Of a stretch of DNA of 64,000 bases, positions 33,549 to 41,956 are shown one piece after another; within the stretch, counting starts at the first letter, position 1, and each line of letters starts with the position of its first letter. Under the pieces are notes generated by a model, which saw nothing but the letters and a program-made list of their open reading frames with translations, ran no database searches and was not told the origin of the DNA. The translations under genes and the position numbers were made by a program. Location of the stretch: positions 182,552-246,551 of the forward strand of contig CAYMMX010000004.1 in NCBI GenBank assembly GCA_964391675.1, given 5' to 3'. Source of the stretch: CAYMMX01 sp964391675 (GTDB taxonomy: Bacteria; Cyanobacteriota; Vampirovibrionia; Gastranaerophilales; Gastranaerophilaceae).

Positions 33549-34097
33549 GTGGAGATTGAAATACTAAAAAGTTTTATATTTTACAGTTTTGCAGGAGTTA
33601 TTATACTCTTTGCTATTTTAAGTATATTTTCTTTTAGAATCTTATATTCATTACTAGCTGCAATTTTAGTATTTTTTGCAACAGCGGGAATATATTTTTT
33701 GTTAGGTGCTGATTATAATGCTGTTATACAAATTGCAATTTATGGCATTGCGATTCCCATTCTTTTCGTTTTGGCTATCATGTTTACTTCAGATAAATTA
33801 GATAAATCTACTTATATTACGATAAAGCCGAGGTTATTTTTTTCATTTTTTGGACTTGGTATTTTATTCCTTTCTTTGCTTTATTTAATATTTATTTCAT
33901 TGAATTTAAGCTCTAATTCGGCTTGGCTATTAGATAAACAAACAATGTTTATTAATAAATATCAAATGTTTTATGCTATTTCAAACGGTTTTTTGGTTAA
34001 TTATGTGTATGCTTTTGAATTGTTTTCATTATTACTGTTAATTATTGTTGTCGGAATTTCAACTTTGAATTTGTTAAAGGAGAAAATCGATGATTGA
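33549..34097 (+). CDS. nuoJ: Complex I subunit NuoJ (NdhG)
   Basis: Five-helix membrane subunit, 182 residues; the third helix shows the typical GADYNAVIQIAIYGIAIPILF segment. GTG 33549 is preceded by GAGGG at seven bases. The gene lies between nuoI and nuoK and overlaps nuoK by eight bases. Confidence 0.9.
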   Translation: MEIEILKSFIFYSFAGVIILFAILSIFSFRILYSLLAAILVFFATAGIYFLLGADYNAVIQIAIYGIAIPILFVLAIMFTSDKLDKSTYITIKPRLFFSFFGLGILFLSLLYLIFISLNLSSNSAWLLDKQTMFINKYQMFYAISNGFLVNYVYAFELFSLLLLIIVVGISTLNLLKEKIDD

Positions 34098-34428
34098 ATT
34101 TAATGATTTATTTTTCAAAGTTGGCTTATACCATTATTTATTCTTGGCTTTAATTTTATTTATAATAGGTTTTTTAGGAGCTATTATTTCTAAAAATATT
34201 TTAAAAGTCCTTATTTCAATTGAATTTATGCTTACTTCTGTAAATATTAATTTTATAGCTTTCGCAAGTTTTTTTGACAATATAAAATTAAACGGATTAA
34301 TTTTTTCATTATTTTATATTGCTGTAGGTGCAGTTGAAATTGCAATTGCACTCGCAATAATATATTTAATGTTCAGAGAAAAAAGAAGTATAAATACAGA
34401 AGATTATACGGGAGGGAAAGATAAATAG
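34090..34428 (+). CDS. nuoK: Complex I subunit NuoK (NdhE)
   Basis: Three-helix subunit of 112 residues with the conserved Glu residues in LISIEFMLTSVNINF and in YIAVGAVEIAIALAIIYLMF, the latter part of the proton path. Starts within the nuoJ end and stops directly before the nuoL ATG. Confidence 0.93.
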   Translation: MIEFNDLFFKVGLYHYLFLALILFIIGFLGAIISKNILKVLISIEFMLTSVNINFIAFASFFDNIKLNGLIFSLFYIAVGAVEIAIALAIIYLMFREKRSINTEDYTGGKDK

Positions 34429-36348
34429 ATGAATTTTTTTATTGAAAATATTTACACTATTATTTTATTTCCTCTCTGGATTTTCTTATTAATTATTTTG
34501 GGACGTTTCTTTAATGTTGTCCAATCCAGAAGAGTTATTACTATTCTTACCTTATTATCTACATTATATGGAATCATTTTTTCAATAGGGTGTTTTTTGT
34601 ATTTATATCAGGGTCCTGATTTTGTTTATGAAGCCTCATATAATTTCATTAAAATAGATGATTATTGTTTAAAATTAGGTGTACTTGTCGATAATTTATC
34701 ATCAATTATGCTAATTGTAGTAACTATTATTAGTTTTGCTGTCCAATTTTATTCGTCCGGTTACATGTTTAAGGATAAAAGTTTTACAAGATTTTTTGCA
34801 TATTTAAACTTATTCAATTTTTCGATGCTTGGTTTAATCCTAAGCCCTAATTTGTTCCAAAATTACATTTTTTGGGAATTGGTAGGTCTTTCAAGTTATT
34901 TATTAATAGGATTTTGGTATAAAAAACCTTCTGCATCTTATGCTTCTAAAAAAGCATTTGTTATGAATAGAATTGGTGATTTTGGGCTTTTATCCGGTAC
35001 AATTGCAATTTCATATTTTATGTATGAATATTCAAGTGTTACTTCATTGGCGACTGTGCCTTTTGTTAATATTAGTGATATTGGAAATTATTTATACTCA
35101 TACACTAATGATGCAATATTTATTATCATTTGTGTTTTACTATTACTTGGTTCTTTTGCTAAATCAGCGCAATTCCCGCTGCATACCTGGTTAGCTGATG
35201 CTATGGAAGGACCTACACCGGTTAGTGCTTTAATTCACTCGGCAACTATGGTCGCTGCAGGAGTATATTTAATTGCAAGATTATATCCTATTTATAGTTT
35301 AAGTACAGAAATTATGTATTTTATAGCAATAATAGGATTATTTACTGCTTTAATATGTGCGTATTTTGCTATAACACAAACTGACTTTAAGAGAATTTTG
35401 GCTTATTCTACTAATTCACAGCTTGGATTAATGTTTTTAGCATTAGGTGCCGGTGCTTACACAGGAGGACTTTATCATCTTGTTATCCATGCATATATCA
35501 AATCCATGTTGTTTTTGTGTTCAGGAATTGTTATACATAGTTTGTTAAATCAGAAAGATATAAGATTTATGGGTGGACTTAGAAAATATTTACCGATTAC
35601 TGCTTTTTGTTATTTAATAGGTTGTATTTCAATTTCAGGATTGTTTTTTAGTGGATTTTATTCAAAAGAATCTATTTTAAAATCTATGTTAGAAAATAAT
35701 CATTATATCTTTTCAATTGGGTTTTTAATTGTTGGGTTAATGACGGCTTTTTATATGTTCAGGACATATTTTCTTATTTTTGAAGGCAATTATAAAGGTG
35801 AAAAACCACCTTTAGCTTCAAGCTTTATATTAAATGCCTCAATATTATTTTTGGTTATTCCGGTTATTAGTTTGGGATTTTTATCACACAACTGGATAGG
35901 GAAATTTATTTATTTTGGAAATAGTATTTCTCAGAGTGCAAAAACAATTGATCCGGTATTTATTTCAATATGCGTTGCATTGATTGGTTTTTCTTTTGCT
36001 TTTCTTTTTTATAATACTAAAGTTAGAGCTATTAAAATTCCAATTTTGTATGAACTTTCTAAAAATAAATTATATATTGATGATTTATATGGTTTTTTGT
36101 CAGATAAAGTATATCGATTTATTTCTAAATTAACTGTATTTACAGACAAATATGTTATTGATGGTTTTGTTAAACTCTCAGTTTTAATCACAAGAATGTT
36201 TTCTTGGATTTTTTCAAAAATGCAAACTGGTAATTTCCAAAGTTATTTATCTTATGCCGTTATTTTTCTAGGAGTATTTTTTACAGGACTTATGTTTGCT
36301 TATATTTTAATTATTAATTACAACTTATTATCTGCGGGAGGGAACTAA
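34429..36348 (+). CDS. nuoL: Complex I subunit NuoL (NdhF)
   Basis: Antiporter-like proton-pumping subunit, 639 residues, with the conserved Glu/Lys helices: FQNYIFWELVGLSSYLLIG, FPLHTWLADAMEGPTPVSA and the broken-helix region with LYHLVIHAYIKSMLFLCSG. The C-terminus contains the long lateral helix and final transmembrane helix, so the pump is full length. Its ATG follows the nuoK stop directly and its stop overlaps the nuoM start by one base. Confidence 0.96.
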   Translation: MNFFIENIYTIILFPLWIFLLIILGRFFNVVQSRRVITILTLLSTLYGIIFSIGCFLYLYQGPDFVYEASYNFIKIDDYCLKLGVLVDNLSSIMLIVVTIISFAVQFYSSGYMFKDKSFTRFFAYLNLFNFSMLGLILSPNLFQNYIFWELVGLSSYLLIGFWYKKPSASYASKKAFVMNRIGDFGLLSGTIAISYFMYEYSSVTSLATVPFVNISDIGNYLYSYTNDAIFIIICVLLLLGSFAKSAQFPLHTWLADAMEGPTPVSALIHSATMVAAGVYLIARLYPIYSLSTEIMYFIAIIGLFTALICAYFAITQTDFKRILAYSTNSQLGLMFLALGAGAYTGGLYHLVIHAYIKSMLFLCSGIVIHSLLNQKDIRFMGGLRKYLPITAFCYLIGCISISGLFFSGFYSKESILKSMLENNHYIFSIGFLIVGLMTAFYMFRTYFLIFEGNYKGEKPPLASSFILNASILFLVIPVISLGFLSHNWIGKFIYFGNSISQSAKTIDPVFISICVALIGFSFAFLFYNTKVRAIKIPILYELSKNKLYIDDLYGFLSDKVYRFISKLTVFTDKYVIDGFVKLSVLITRMFSWIFSKMQTGNFQSYLSYAVIFLGVFFTGLMFAYILIINYNLLSAGGN

Positions 36349-37886
36349 TGGATTATTTATCATTGATAGTTTTAGTTTTTTCTCCATTACTAATGTCAAT
36401 TTTGCTGTTTTTACCATTTTTTAAAAATAATGAAGTAAGAATTCGCAGATTTAGCAAAGGTTTTGCAAGTCTACATTTTATATATGCCTCATTATTCTTG
36501 GTGTTCTTTAATAATTTAGAAGAAGGAATTTCTTATACTAAAGAAATAACTTTTTTCAATAATAGCTGGATTCAACCTTTAGGAATTAAGTTGGCTTTTG
36601 GAATAGACGGAATTTCCTTATTAATGGTTATATTGACATCATTTATATTTTTACTTGCATTAATTGCCAGTAAAAGTAATATAAGAGGAAAACACAAATT
36701 TTATTATTCTTTGGTATTATTTTTAGAAACAGCTGTTCTTGGTGTTTTTTGCGCAAGAGATATGTTTATGTTTTTTATGTTTTGGGAATTGGAATTAATC
36801 CCAATGTATTTTTTAATATCACAATGGGGAAGTGGTAATTGTAAATCTTCAGCTATGAAATTTGTTCTTTATACTTTTGCCGGAAGTTTAGCAATGCTAT
36901 TGGGAATCCTTTTGCTATATTTTTATAATTTTGCTACATATGGAAATTTAACTGCGGATTTTTCTTCAATATTTATATCTTCTCAAGAATTTCCAATATT
37001 TATGCAAATTTTTATTTCGATTTTATTATTAATAAGTTTTGCTGTAAAAATGCCAATTGTTCCTTTTCATACTTGGTTACCTGATGCTCATACTGACGCA
37101 CCAACTCCGGTAAGTATGATTTTAGCCGCTATTTTGCTTAAAATGGGTGCATATGGTATTATCAGGTTTAATATGCAGCTATTGCCTGAAGCTTTTAAAT
37201 TAATTGTTCCTGTATTAGTTATTTTTTCTTTAATTAATATTATTTACACTGCATTTGTAGCATATGGGCAAAATGACTTAAAGAAAATTGTTGCATATTC
37301 AAGTATTTCCAACATGGGTATTGTTTTATTAGGTCTGTCTTGTTTGAATTTAATTGGATTCTCAGGCGCAATATTTCAAATGGTATCACATGGTATTATT
37401 TCTGCAGGATTATTCATGCTTGTTGGCATTATATATATAAGGACTAAAACAAGAGATTTAACAGAATTGGGTGGTTTAGGACATGTAATGCCAAGATTGA
37501 TGGGTTTTGGGTTAATTTTATCCATGGCTTCTGTGGGAATACCTCTATTGATGGGATTTGTTGCTGAATTACTTGTATTTTTAGGAGCATTCAATTCGCA
37601 AATTATTACATTTGGTGATAATATTGGTATTTCAATTAGAGTTTATAGTGTTATTGCACTTCTTGTATTAATTTTAAGTGCTGCTTATATATTAAGACTA
37701 TTACATAATACGTTTTTTGCTAATATGTTTGAAAAATGGAATGAAATTAGGGATATCAGTAATCATGAATTTATTGTTATGTTTTCATTATGTTTAGTAG
37801 TTGCTTTTTTTGGTATTTTTCCTATGGGGTTATTAGATATAATTCAGCCTGTTTTAGCTAATATATTAGAATTTTTAAAGATATAG
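36348..37886 (+). CDS. nuoM: Complex I subunit NuoM (NdhD)
   Basis: Second antiporter-like pump, 512 residues. FFMFWELELIPMYFLI carries the conserved Glu, PFHTWLPDAHTDAPTPVSMI the Lys/His loop region, and the final helices are present. Overlaps nuoL by one base; nuoN follows after 12 bases. Confidence 0.96.
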   Translation: MDYLSLIVLVFSPLLMSILLFLPFFKNNEVRIRRFSKGFASLHFIYASLFLVFFNNLEEGISYTKEITFFNNSWIQPLGIKLAFGIDGISLLMVILTSFIFLLALIASKSNIRGKHKFYYSLVLFLETAVLGVFCARDMFMFFMFWELELIPMYFLISQWGSGNCKSSAMKFVLYTFAGSLAMLLGILLLYFYNFATYGNLTADFSSIFISSQEFPIFMQIFISILLLISFAVKMPIVPFHTWLPDAHTDAPTPVSMILAAILLKMGAYGIIRFNMQLLPEAFKLIVPVLVIFSLINIIYTAFVAYGQNDLKKIVAYSSISNMGIVLLGLSCLNLIGFSGAIFQMVSHGIISAGLFMLVGIIYIRTKTRDLTELGGLGHVMPRLMGFGLILSMASVGIPLLMGFVAELLVFLGAFNSQIITFGDNIGISIRVYSVIALLVLILSAAYILRLLHNTFFANMFEKWNEIRDISNHEFIVMFSLCLVVAFFGIFPMGLLDIIQPVLANILEFLKI

Positions 37887-37898
37887 AAAGGTAGAATA

Positions 37899-39341
37899 AT
37901 GGAATTTATATATAATTTATTTAATGCTATGTTGCCCGAAGTGGCTTTAATATTTTTCATTTTTCTTCAAATATTTTTGTCAGTTTTTTTGGATACAAAA
38001 TTTTATAAACTGTCAAAATGGTTATCTGTTTTCGGTATTTTTATTGCTACATTTTTATGTACAAAAGTTCAAATAGAACCGGTATATACCGGATTTAAAA
38101 ATTCAATTTTATCGGATCATTATACTTTATTCTTTAAAGTTATAATATTAATTTCTTCATTTCTGATTATCTTTTTAACTAAAAAAACAATAATGTCCAG
38201 ACGATATAATGCTTTTCAATTTAATGCACTTATATTGACTATGATTTTAGGTGCTATATCTATGACTTGTGCAAATGACTTTTTAACCTTGTTTATTTCT
38301 ATGGAAACACTTAGCATTGCTATTTTTTTCTTAATTGCATTCGAAAAAGATTATGAATCTAAGGAGGCAACATTAAAATATTTAGTAATGAATGCAGTAG
38401 CAAGTTCTGTATTTCTTTTTGGGGTATCATATCTTTACGGAATTACAGGTTCTATTAATTTTTCTACTATATATGAATACTTTTTAGAAAAAGACCCTAC
38501 CTTATTATATTCAATGGCATCTATATTTATAGTATGCGGACTTACTTTTAAGTTAGCAGTTGTTCCTTTTGCAAATTGGATATTAGATATTTATGAAAAT
38601 ACCAGTACTTCTGTAGTTACATTTTTATCTGTAATTCCTAAAGTTGCGATGTTTGGGATTTTAGCAAGACTTTTAGTTTTTCCGCTTAGTTATAGTTTTG
38701 AGCTAACTTTTATAATTGTTGTTATTTCGGTGTTAACTTCAATATGGGCAAATTGCCTGGCTATCAGGCAACATAATATTAAACGAATCCTTGCGTGCAG
38801 CTCAAGTGCTAACGCAGCTTATGTATTATTTGCAACTGCTTTAGTTTCAGTATTTAATTTATCTACAGTTTTGTTTTATTTAGTCGCTTATATTTTTATG
38901 AATATAGGCGTATTTGCAGCGATTATTATATTAGAAAGTTCAGAGTTTTCTAATAAACTATATGAGTTTAAAAACTTTGCTTATACTAATCCTGTATTTA
39001 CGCTATGTTTTGCTACTTGCATATTAGGTTTAGCAGGTTTCCCTATTACTGCAGGATTTATATCAAAAATTTATATATTTTCCGCTATTACAAGATCAGG
39101 CCTTGTTTTTATTCCGTTTTTAATTATTATGTTTTTAGCGATAGTGATTTCAGTGTACTATTATTTAACAATTGTTAAATTTATGTTTGAAAAATCAGAA
39201 AATACATTGAGTGAAGTTGTTTCACATAAAGTTAGTTCAGCCATAGTTGTATTGTATAGTTGTGCAATAATAACGGTTGTTATTGGTTTATTTCCATCAA
39301 AAATAATTGAACTTTGTCAAATAGTTGCTTATAATATTTAA
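37899..39341 (+). CDS. nuoN: Complex I subunit NuoN (NdhB)
   Basis: Third antiporter-like pump, 480 residues, with SMETLSIAIFFLIAFE, a short lysine segment near KLAVVPFANWILDIYE and QHNIKRILACSSSANAAY. The usual PFH-W-PD motif of the family is degenerate here (PFANWILDIYE), so the His is replaced, as seen in some NuoN. It is the last gene of the operon; its stop overlaps the convergent 39338 gene by four bases, leaving no room for a terminator. Confidence 0.93.
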   Translation: MEFIYNLFNAMLPEVALIFFIFLQIFLSVFLDTKFYKLSKWLSVFGIFIATFLCTKVQIEPVYTGFKNSILSDHYTLFFKVIILISSFLIIFLTKKTIMSRRYNAFQFNALILTMILGAISMTCANDFLTLFISMETLSIAIFFLIAFEKDYESKEATLKYLVMNAVASSVFLFGVSYLYGITGSINFSTIYEYFLEKDPTLLYSMASIFIVCGLTFKLAVVPFANWILDIYENTSTSVVTFLSVIPKVAMFGILARLLVFPLSYSFELTFIIVVISVLTSIWANCLAIRQHNIKRILACSSSANAAYVLFATALVSVFNLSTVLFYLVAYIFMNIGVFAAIIILESSEFSNKLYEFKNFAYTNPVFTLCFATCILGLAGFPITAGFISKIYIFSAITRSGLVFIPFLIIMFLAIVISVYYYLTIVKFMFEKSENTLSEVVSHKVSSAIVVLYSCAIITVVIGLFPSKIIELCQIVAYNI

Positions 39342-39664
39342 ATATCACTCCAACGAACTGAATAATCTATGTTACGATGTCCGCCAAATTTTCCGTCATC
39401 AAGACCACAGTCCAAGTATATAAATAATCTTCTTATAAAATTAACTTTTTTATTATTAGTATAAAATTCAGGATCCCTACTTTTATAAGTTGTTGATTTA
39501 CCATTGATTTGAGAATACTGCAAATCAATTAATCTTGCCATTTCATTTGAATAACCGTGATTTTTTATATATTCATCAGATTTCGCTTCTTCTGGAGTAA
39601 TAATTGCAAAACTTGGTAAAGAAACCACACAAATACACAATATTGCTAATAAAAATTTTTTCAT
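39338..39664 (-). CDS. Small secreted hypothetical protein
   Basis: 108 residues with a good signal peptide (MKKFLLAILCICVVSLPSFA). The mature part is polar, with ITPEEAKSDEYIKNHGYSNEMARLIDLQ, a basic patch KKVNFIRRLFIY and a Trp/Arg-containing end; no family is recognised. GAGG five bases before the ATG supports the start. Probably periplasmic. Its 3' end overlaps the nuoN stop by four bases, so it is convergent with the complex I operon. Confidence 0.75.
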   Translation of the reverse strand: MKKFLLAILCICVVSLPSFAIITPEEAKSDEYIKNHGYSNEMARLIDLQYSQINGKSTTYKSRDPEFYTNNKKVNFIRRLFIYLDCGLDDGKFGGHRNIDYSVRWSDI

Positions 39665-39740
39665 AAATACCTCTAATAAATATTACTTTATTTTTAGATT
39701 CTAATCAAGTATATTATATCTTCTTAATAATTGGTATAAA

Positions 39741-40796
39741 CTAGACATAGGATTTTTTTATAATTTCTTCTAATTTTTGAATAATTTGATCTTCCGGAAC
39801 TCTTGCAACAATTTCACCTTTTTTAAAAATATACCCTTCTTTTATAGCTCCTGCTACGCCGAAATCCGCGTGTTTCGCCTCCCCGGGGCCATTAACAGGA
39901 CATCCCATTGTTGCTATTGTTATCGGTTTATCAAAGTTTTTAAATTGTTCCTCTACTTTTTTTGCAAGACTTATTAAATCAATTTGACATCTTCCGCATG
40001 TGGGGCAAGAAATAAAATTTACTCCTTTTTGCCTTAGCCCAAGAGACTTCAGTATTTCAAAGCCTGCAAATACTTCTTCAACAGGATTTTCTGTTAGGGA
40101 TACTCTTATTGTGTCCCCAATCCCAAGAGATAAGAGACTTCCAAGGCCTACTGAGGATTTTATTAATCCTGATTTTAAAGTTCCGGCTTCAGTTACCCCA
40201 AGATGAAGCGGATAGTCAACTTTATCAGCAATAAGTTTGTATGCTTCTATTGTTGTTAAAACATCAGAAGATTTGAGAGAAATCTTTATAAGGTTAAAAT
40301 CCAAATCCTCAAGAATTTTTATATGCTTTAAAGCGCTTCCAACCATTTTTTCAGCAAGTGTTGTGTTTTCATTTTGGAATTCTTTTTCTAATGAACCGGC
40401 ATTTATTCCGATTCTAATAGGTATTTTTTGATTTTTTGCAAGATTAACAACTTTCTTTATGTTTTCAAAATTGCCTATATTTCCAGGATTTAGTCTAAGG
40501 GCACAAATTCCATTATTTATACATTTAATTGCCAAGCGATAGTCAAAATGTATATCTGCAATCAAAGGAACATCAGATTTTTTAACAATTTCTTTGATTG
40601 CAGTTGCTGCATCGTTATTCAAAACAGCCAAGCGTATTAATTCACATCCTGCTTCTGTTAACTCATTAATTTGATTTAAGGTTGATTCTATATTCCTTGT
40701 ATCGGTATTGCACATTGATTGAACAGTAATTGGTGAATTTGAACCAATTTTAATCCCTCCAATTGAAATCTGTTTTGTTTTTCTTCTTTTTATCAT
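39741..40796 (-). CDS. ispG: (E)-4-hydroxy-3-methylbut-2-enyl diphosphate synthase
   Basis: [4Fe-4S] enzyme of the MEP isoprenoid pathway, reducing MEcPP to HMBPP with flavodoxin or ferredoxin. The TIM-barrel N-terminus (TVQSMCNTDTRN, LIADIHFDYRLA, LRLNPGNIG) and the C-terminal cluster ligands in SCPTCGRC and MGCPVNGPGEA are intact. 351 residues, the two-domain bacterial form. There is no Shine-Dalgarno; a TTTACA-16-TATAAT promoter puts the start of transcription on the A of the ATG, so the mRNA is predicted leaderless. The product feeds UppS, encoded at 3149. Confidence 0.96.
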   Translation of the reverse strand: MIKRRKTKQISIGGIKIGSNSPITVQSMCNTDTRNIESTLNQINELTEAGCELIRLAVLNNDAATAIKEIVKKSDVPLIADIHFDYRLAIKCINNGICALRLNPGNIGNFENIKKVVNLAKNQKIPIRIGINAGSLEKEFQNENTTLAEKMVGSALKHIKILEDLDFNLIKISLKSSDVLTTIEAYKLIADKVDYPLHLGVTEAGTLKSGLIKSSVGLGSLLSLGIGDTIRVSLTENPVEEVFAGFEILKSLGLRQKGVNFISCPTCGRCQIDLISLAKKVEEQFKNFDKPITIATMGCPVNGPGEAKHADFGVAGAIKEGYIFKKGEIVARVPEDQIIQKLEEIIKKSYV

Positions 40797-40802
40797 AAAA
40801 TA

Positions 40803-40830
40803 ATTATAACACGGTTAATTAAGTTGTAAA
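40803..40830 (-). promoter_or_regulatory. Promoter of ispG, predicted leaderless start
   Basis: Minus strand TTTACA (40830-40825), a 16-base spacer and TATAAT (40808-40803). Counting seven bases from the -10 box lands on 40796, the first base of the ispG ATG. Confidence 0.65.
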
Positions 40831-40864
40831 TTCATTTTTGATATTAAATACTAAGGAGAAATTT

Positions 40865-41605
40865 ATGAAAATTGCTGTTATTTCAGATATACACGGTAAT
40901 ATGCAAGCATTAAATGCTGTTTTAGCTGATATTAACTCGGAAAATTGCAGTAAAATCTTCTGTCTTGGTGATTTGGCTATGGCTGGGCCAGAGCCAGAAA
41001 AGGCAATAGCTAAAATAAAAGAATTGTATGAAAACTCTCAATTGGAGTTAATTCAAGGTAATACTGATAATATGATTGCAAATTATACTGAATTTGGTGA
41101 TTTAGTTAAATCAAAATTCCCTGTTATGGGAAATGCTCTTGGAAATGATGTTAGTAGTATTTCTGATGAGCTAATAGATTTTTTAAAAAATCTTCCGAAA
41201 CAAAAAATATTAATGGTAGAAAATGTTAAAGTACATTTGGTTCATGGATCCCCAAGGCGTAATGATGAAAATATTTTACCCGAAATGCCTCTGAATGAAA
41301 TAGAAGAAATGATTCTTGATACTGATGCAGATTTGATTTTTTGTGGTCATACGCATATTCCATGCGGTTATCAAACAACAAAAAAACAAACTGTTGTTAA
41401 TGCGGGCAGTGTCGGCAGGCCATTTACAGATAACCCTCAAGCATGTTACGTTATTGTAAATTTTAATGACAAGGCTTTTGATATAAAACATAAGTTCATT
41501 GATTATGATAATATAACGGCAAGTAATATTCTTTTAAACAGAAACTTTGAAGGTTCAGATAAACTTGCAAATACACTTTTAAAACCCGAATTGCGTCATT
41601 TTTGA
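40865..41605 (+). CDS. Metallophosphoesterase (YfcE/MJ0936-like phosphodiesterase)
   Basis: Calcineurin-like dinuclear metal phosphodiesterase of 246 residues. Metal-binding motifs in order: SDIHGN near the N-terminus, CLGDLAMAGPEP, GNTDN, LVHGSPRR and FCGHTH. ATG 40865 is selected because AAGGAG lies seven bases upstream and the protein then begins MKIAVISDIHGN, as family members do; an upstream TTG adds nine unlikely residues. The substrate is unknown. It is divergent from ispG. Confidence 0.9.
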   Translation: MKIAVISDIHGNMQALNAVLADINSENCSKIFCLGDLAMAGPEPEKAIAKIKELYENSQLELIQGNTDNMIANYTEFGDLVKSKFPVMGNALGNDVSSISDELIDFLKNLPKQKILMVENVKVHLVHGSPRRNDENILPEMPLNEIEEMILDTDADLIFCGHTHIPCGYQTTKKQTVVNAGSVGRPFTDNPQACYVIVNFNDKAFDIKHKFIDYDNITASNILLNRNFEGSDKLANTLLKPELRHF

Positions 41606-41697
41606 TTAATATTTATATATATTTCCTAACGTTATTTTACTATTTGACCGTTATATATTAATGAATAATTATTTATTTTGTCATCAGGAGAAAGTAT

Positions 41698-41891
41698 ATG
41701 AGTATGAATTCACCCGGATTTATTAATTTACTTCAAGCAGTTCAAAATGGAATAAAAATGCAGGTCTAACAACGTATGATACCCCATATGGTAAAGTCTA
41801 TATTGATGCTGTTATGAATGATTTACTTAACTCTAATTCTAGGTATAGATGGCGTTTAAAAGGTGATAGCCCATCAGATTTTAGTCAATAA
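41698..41891 (+). pseudogene. Probable small gene split by a frameshift
   Basis: In the 350-base gap before the methyltransferase, an ATG at 41698 with GGAG seven bases upstream opens MSMNSPGFINLLQAVQNGIK and stops at 41769 after 23 codons. In the next frame an open stretch from 41727 to the stop at 41891 encodes KWNKNAGLTTYDTPYG followed by VYIDAVMNDLLNSNSRYRW, which looks protein-like. A one-base deletion around 41710-41745 would explain both. It may be a recently broken small gene, a sequencing error or a programmed frameshift. No family is recognised. Confidence 0.35.
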
Positions 41892-41920
41892 TAAAATATT
41901 ATTAATAAATTGTTACATAA

Positions 41921-41950
41921 TTGTACTTATAAATGCATTAGTTTTATAAT
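41921..41950 (+). promoter_or_regulatory. Promoter of the MnmD-like gene, predicted leaderless
   Basis: A perfect TATAAT (41945-41950) lies six bases before ATG 41957; a weak TTGTAC (41921-41926) is 18 bases further up. The expected start of transcription is the A of the ATG. There is no Shine-Dalgarno. Confidence 0.5.
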
Positions 41951-41956
41951 GCTTAA

